Source: Acidilobaceae archaeon
GTDB lineage: Archaea > Thermoproteota > Thermoprotei_A > Sulfolobales > Acidilobaceae
Assembly (NCBI GenBank): GCA_027013765.1
Contig: JALWGG010000259.1
Span: forward strand, 1 to 7,010
Length of the DNA stretch: 7,010 nt
Reading direction: 5' to 3'
Positions 5,878 through 7,010 of this stretch are shown in pieces. Under the pieces are notes generated by a model. It had not been told where the DNA came from and ran no database searches. It saw only the letters and a list, made by a program, of their open reading frames with translations. Every line of letters starts with the position of its first letter. The first letter of the stretch is position 1. A program made the position numbers and the translations under genes.

Positions 5878-6191
5878 CCCTTACCTCCCCTCACAGCTTG
5901 AGCGTGTTTGGGGGTTTTAAGGCTTGATTTCTTCTTGTAGAGTATTATGGTTCTCCCCCTGATCCCCATTATCCTAGCCCCGAGCCTCTCTGCTATGAGC
6001 CTGGCCATTGTCTTCCTGTCGAGGTCCTCCGCCTCTAGGCTGCTCCTCAGCATCTTCACTTTAACTATCTCCTCCTTCTCAAGCCTCCTCTCTATCTCCT
6101 TGAGGACCTCCTTGGTCAGCCCCTTCTTCCCTATTATCACATCCGCTGCCTGGTGGTGCTTCTCCCTTACACGTGCTCTTAGCCCCTTCAT
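5862..6191 (-). CDS. YhbY/CRM-domain RNA-binding protein
   Basis: This 109-residue protein is essentially one CRM (CRS1-YhbY) domain. It has the basic start helix (RARVREKHH, 5-13), the GxxG RNA-binding loop in IGKKGLTKEVLKEIE (20-34), the core strand IVKVKML (42-48) and the final strand IRGRTIILYKKK (77-88). Bacterial YhbY associates with pre-50S ribosomal subunits, so ribosome assembly is a reasonable inference for this copy. The C-terminal tail (about 89-109) is basic and probably flexible. The ATG at 6191 is supported by AGGAGGAG at 6200-6207, spacing 8, and by alignment of the domain start. The gene lies between the RNase P protein gene and eS19 and overlaps both: 113 bases with the first, 16 with the second. 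Confidence 0.9.
   Translation of the reverse strand: MKGLRARVREKHHQAADVIIGKKGLTKEVLKEIERRLEKEEIVKVKMLRSSLEAEDLDRKTMARLIAERLGARIMGIRGRTIILYKKKSSLKTPKHAQAVRGGKGWSQR
5883..5890 (-). promoter_or_regulatory. Ribosome binding site of eS19
   Basis: Read on the minus strand this is GGGGAGGT, 5 bases before the ATG at 5877. It lies within the last codons of the YhbY-domain gene and gives eS19 strong independent initiation in addition to any coupling. Confidence 0.7.
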
Positions 6192-6525
6192 CCCTGCATC
6201 TCCTCCTATATGGGTATCTATGTATCCACCCGCAGTTCTGGCACTTAACTGTTTTATATGCTAGGCATCCCTGGCTCCTCAGCCTCACCGTTGCCGTTAC
6301 CCCTGGGATTAGTGGTGTATGACACCTCTTGCATAGGCTCCTTTTCATCCATCTCGGCATCCTGATCCTGGTCTCAACATGGAGCCTCCATATGGCTCCT
6401 CCCAGCCGTGCAGCATCCTCCCTCATACCCCTCCTGGCAGCGTCTAGGGCTTGCTTGTAGAGTATTTGCATCCTCTGCCTTACCAGGTCCTTGTAGAGGC
6501 TACGCCTTGACCGGCTCCTCTTCAA
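6079..6525 (-). CDS. rnp4: RNase P protein component 4 (Rpp21), with long C-terminal overlap
   Basis: Archaeal Rpp21 pairs with Rpp29 on the RNase P RNA and helps cut the 5' leader from pre-tRNA. The N-terminal helical region (about 1-60: VRQRMQILYKQALDAARR, then GGAIWRLHVETRIRMP) precedes a zinc ribbon with C65/C68 and C95/C98. The surrounding pattern is KRSLCKRCHTPLIPG, then VKCQNCGWIHRYPYRR. The family core ends near residue 108. The frame then runs another 40 residues (109-148), rich in Gly, Glu and Arg with three more cysteines, inside the first third of the YhbY-domain gene. The tail may be translated simply because no stop occurs. The TTG at 6525 follows GAGGAAGG and overlaps the ligase end by 26 bases. 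A later start is possible, since the first 15 or so residues are not a conserved part. The identity is firm; the tail is the odd part. Confidence 0.88.
   Translation of the reverse strand: MKRSRSRRSLYKDLVRQRMQILYKQALDAARRGMREDAARLGGAIWRLHVETRIRMPRWMKRSLCKRCHTPLIPGVTATVRLRSQGCLAYKTVKCQNCGWIHRYPYRRRCRDEGAKSTCKGEAPPGSGCDNREEGADQGGPQGDREEA
6200..6207 (-). promoter_or_regulatory. Ribosome binding site of the YhbY-domain gene
   Basis: On the minus strand this is AGGAGGAG, 8 bases before the ATG at 6191. The same bases encode Arg-Arg-Arg (107-109) of Rpp21, exactly where the conserved zinc-ribbon domain ends, so Rpp21 coding and YhbY initiation share the site. Confidence 0.7.
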
Positions 6526-7010
6526 CCTTCCTCAACTGCCTCCTATACATCTCGAACAACTCGTCTTCGGTGGTAGCATCCTCCGGGCCCTTGTCCAGCC
6601 TCCACCTTATGAACCTGGGGAAGCGTATTGATATGCCAACGCCCTGCCTTGCCCTGTTGTAGCAGCACGTGTGTAGGGGGGAGAGTGTGAGCTCCGCTCC
6701 TAGGATCTCGGCAACTACCTTCGGCTCTATCCATACGTCGGGCTCCATCTTAGAGTCTACTCTTGGATGCTTATGCTTTATTATGAGTGGCTTAAGCATC
6801 TCCTGCATCCTGTCAAGCTCCTCATCGGTGAACCCTGTTGCTACCTTGCATACCGTCCTGAAGGTGTCTGTCTCTGGGTTGTATGCTGCCATGAGCAGGC
6901 TACTCAGCTTCCCCCCTCTTTTGCCCTTCCCGTAGAAGGCTCCGACGACGACTAGGTCTACGGTATCGATCATCTCACTCTTGTAGTCCTTCTTGAGCTT
7001 GACCCATAAC
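6500..7010 (-). CDS. lig: ATP-dependent DNA ligase, C-terminal part (cut by window edge)
   Basis: Only the last 169 residues are in the window; the frame stays open to the right edge, so the gene begins beyond 7010. An internal ATG at 6973 is not the start. The visible part opens with nucleotidyl-transferase motif V (WVKLKKDY), whose lysines contact the ATP phosphates. It continues into the OB-fold domain: DTVDLVVVGAFYGKGKRGGKL, VCKVATGF, then PDVWIEPKVVAEI. Motif VI follows as RFPRFIRWRLDKGPEDATTEDEL. This is the archaeal replicative ligase type that seals nicks in Okazaki fragments and repair. The catalytic lysine motif I (KxDG) is out of view. The protein ends KVEEEPVKA with TAG at 6500-6502, overlapping Rpp21 by 26 bases. 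It is the first visible gene of the ligase, Rpp21, YhbY, eS19 operon. Confidence 0.96.
   Translation of the reverse strand, partial: LWVKLKKDYKSEMIDTVDLVVVGAFYGKGKRGGKLSSLLMAAYNPETDTFRTVCKVATGFTDEELDRMQEMLKPLIIKHKHPRVDSKMEPDVWIEPKVVAEILGAELTLSPLHTCCYNRARQGVGISIRFPRFIRWRLDKGPEDATTEDELFEMYRRQLRKVEEEPVKA

Noticed and set aside
6543..6734. Second minus-strand frame inside the ligase gene (63 codons)
   Set aside because: It overlaps the motif VI region of the ligase in another frame and has no family resemblance.

Overview
The window looks like chromosomal DNA of a hyperthermophilic crenarchaeote (Thermoprotei). Desulfurococcales or Acidilobales is my best guess, but the sequence does not settle the order. 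The evidence is: arginine is mostly AGG/AGA and isoleucine mostly ATA; TTG and GTG starts are common; TATA boxes sit about 26 bases before some starts, as on leaderless archaeal transcripts; and the right part carries archaeal information-processing genes (eS19, the RNase P protein Rpp21 and an ATP-dependent DNA ligase). There are nine genes and no tRNA, rRNA, CRISPR array or insertion sequence that I can see. No stretch over 300 bases lacks a gene.

Left part, plus strand (1-3384): a short NfeD-type membrane protein (148-537), two small proteins I do not recognise (555-893 and 970-1269), then a 670-residue membrane-anchored, probably glycosylated surface protein with a C-terminal beta-propeller (1372-3384). 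The first two genes are 17 bases apart and are probably co-transcribed. The third has its own TATA-like box and an upstream cluster of palindromic half-sites.

Middle: a single enoyl-CoA hydratase/isomerase-family gene (3538-4311), with a TATA box spaced for a leaderless transcript and a perfect 13-bp palindrome between that box and the start. It converges on a minus-strand gene for a DppD/OppD-type ABC transporter ATPase (4359-5372), which has no permease or binding-protein partner in view.

Right part, minus strand (5419-7010, read right to left): DNA ligase C-terminus (cut by the window edge), Rpp21, a YhbY/CRM-domain RNA-binding protein and ribosomal protein eS19. Each gene overlaps the next (26, 113 and 16 bases), so this is a tightly coupled operon of nucleic-acid and ribosome functions. 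The 113-base overlap is unusual: the reading frame of Rpp21 runs 40 residues past its zinc ribbon, through the ribosome binding site and the first third of the YhbY gene.

I see no clearly new multi-gene system. The points most worth checking are the long Rpp21/YhbY overlap, the operator-like palindrome before the hydratase gene, the half-site cluster before the 970-1269 gene, and the two unrecognised small proteins.
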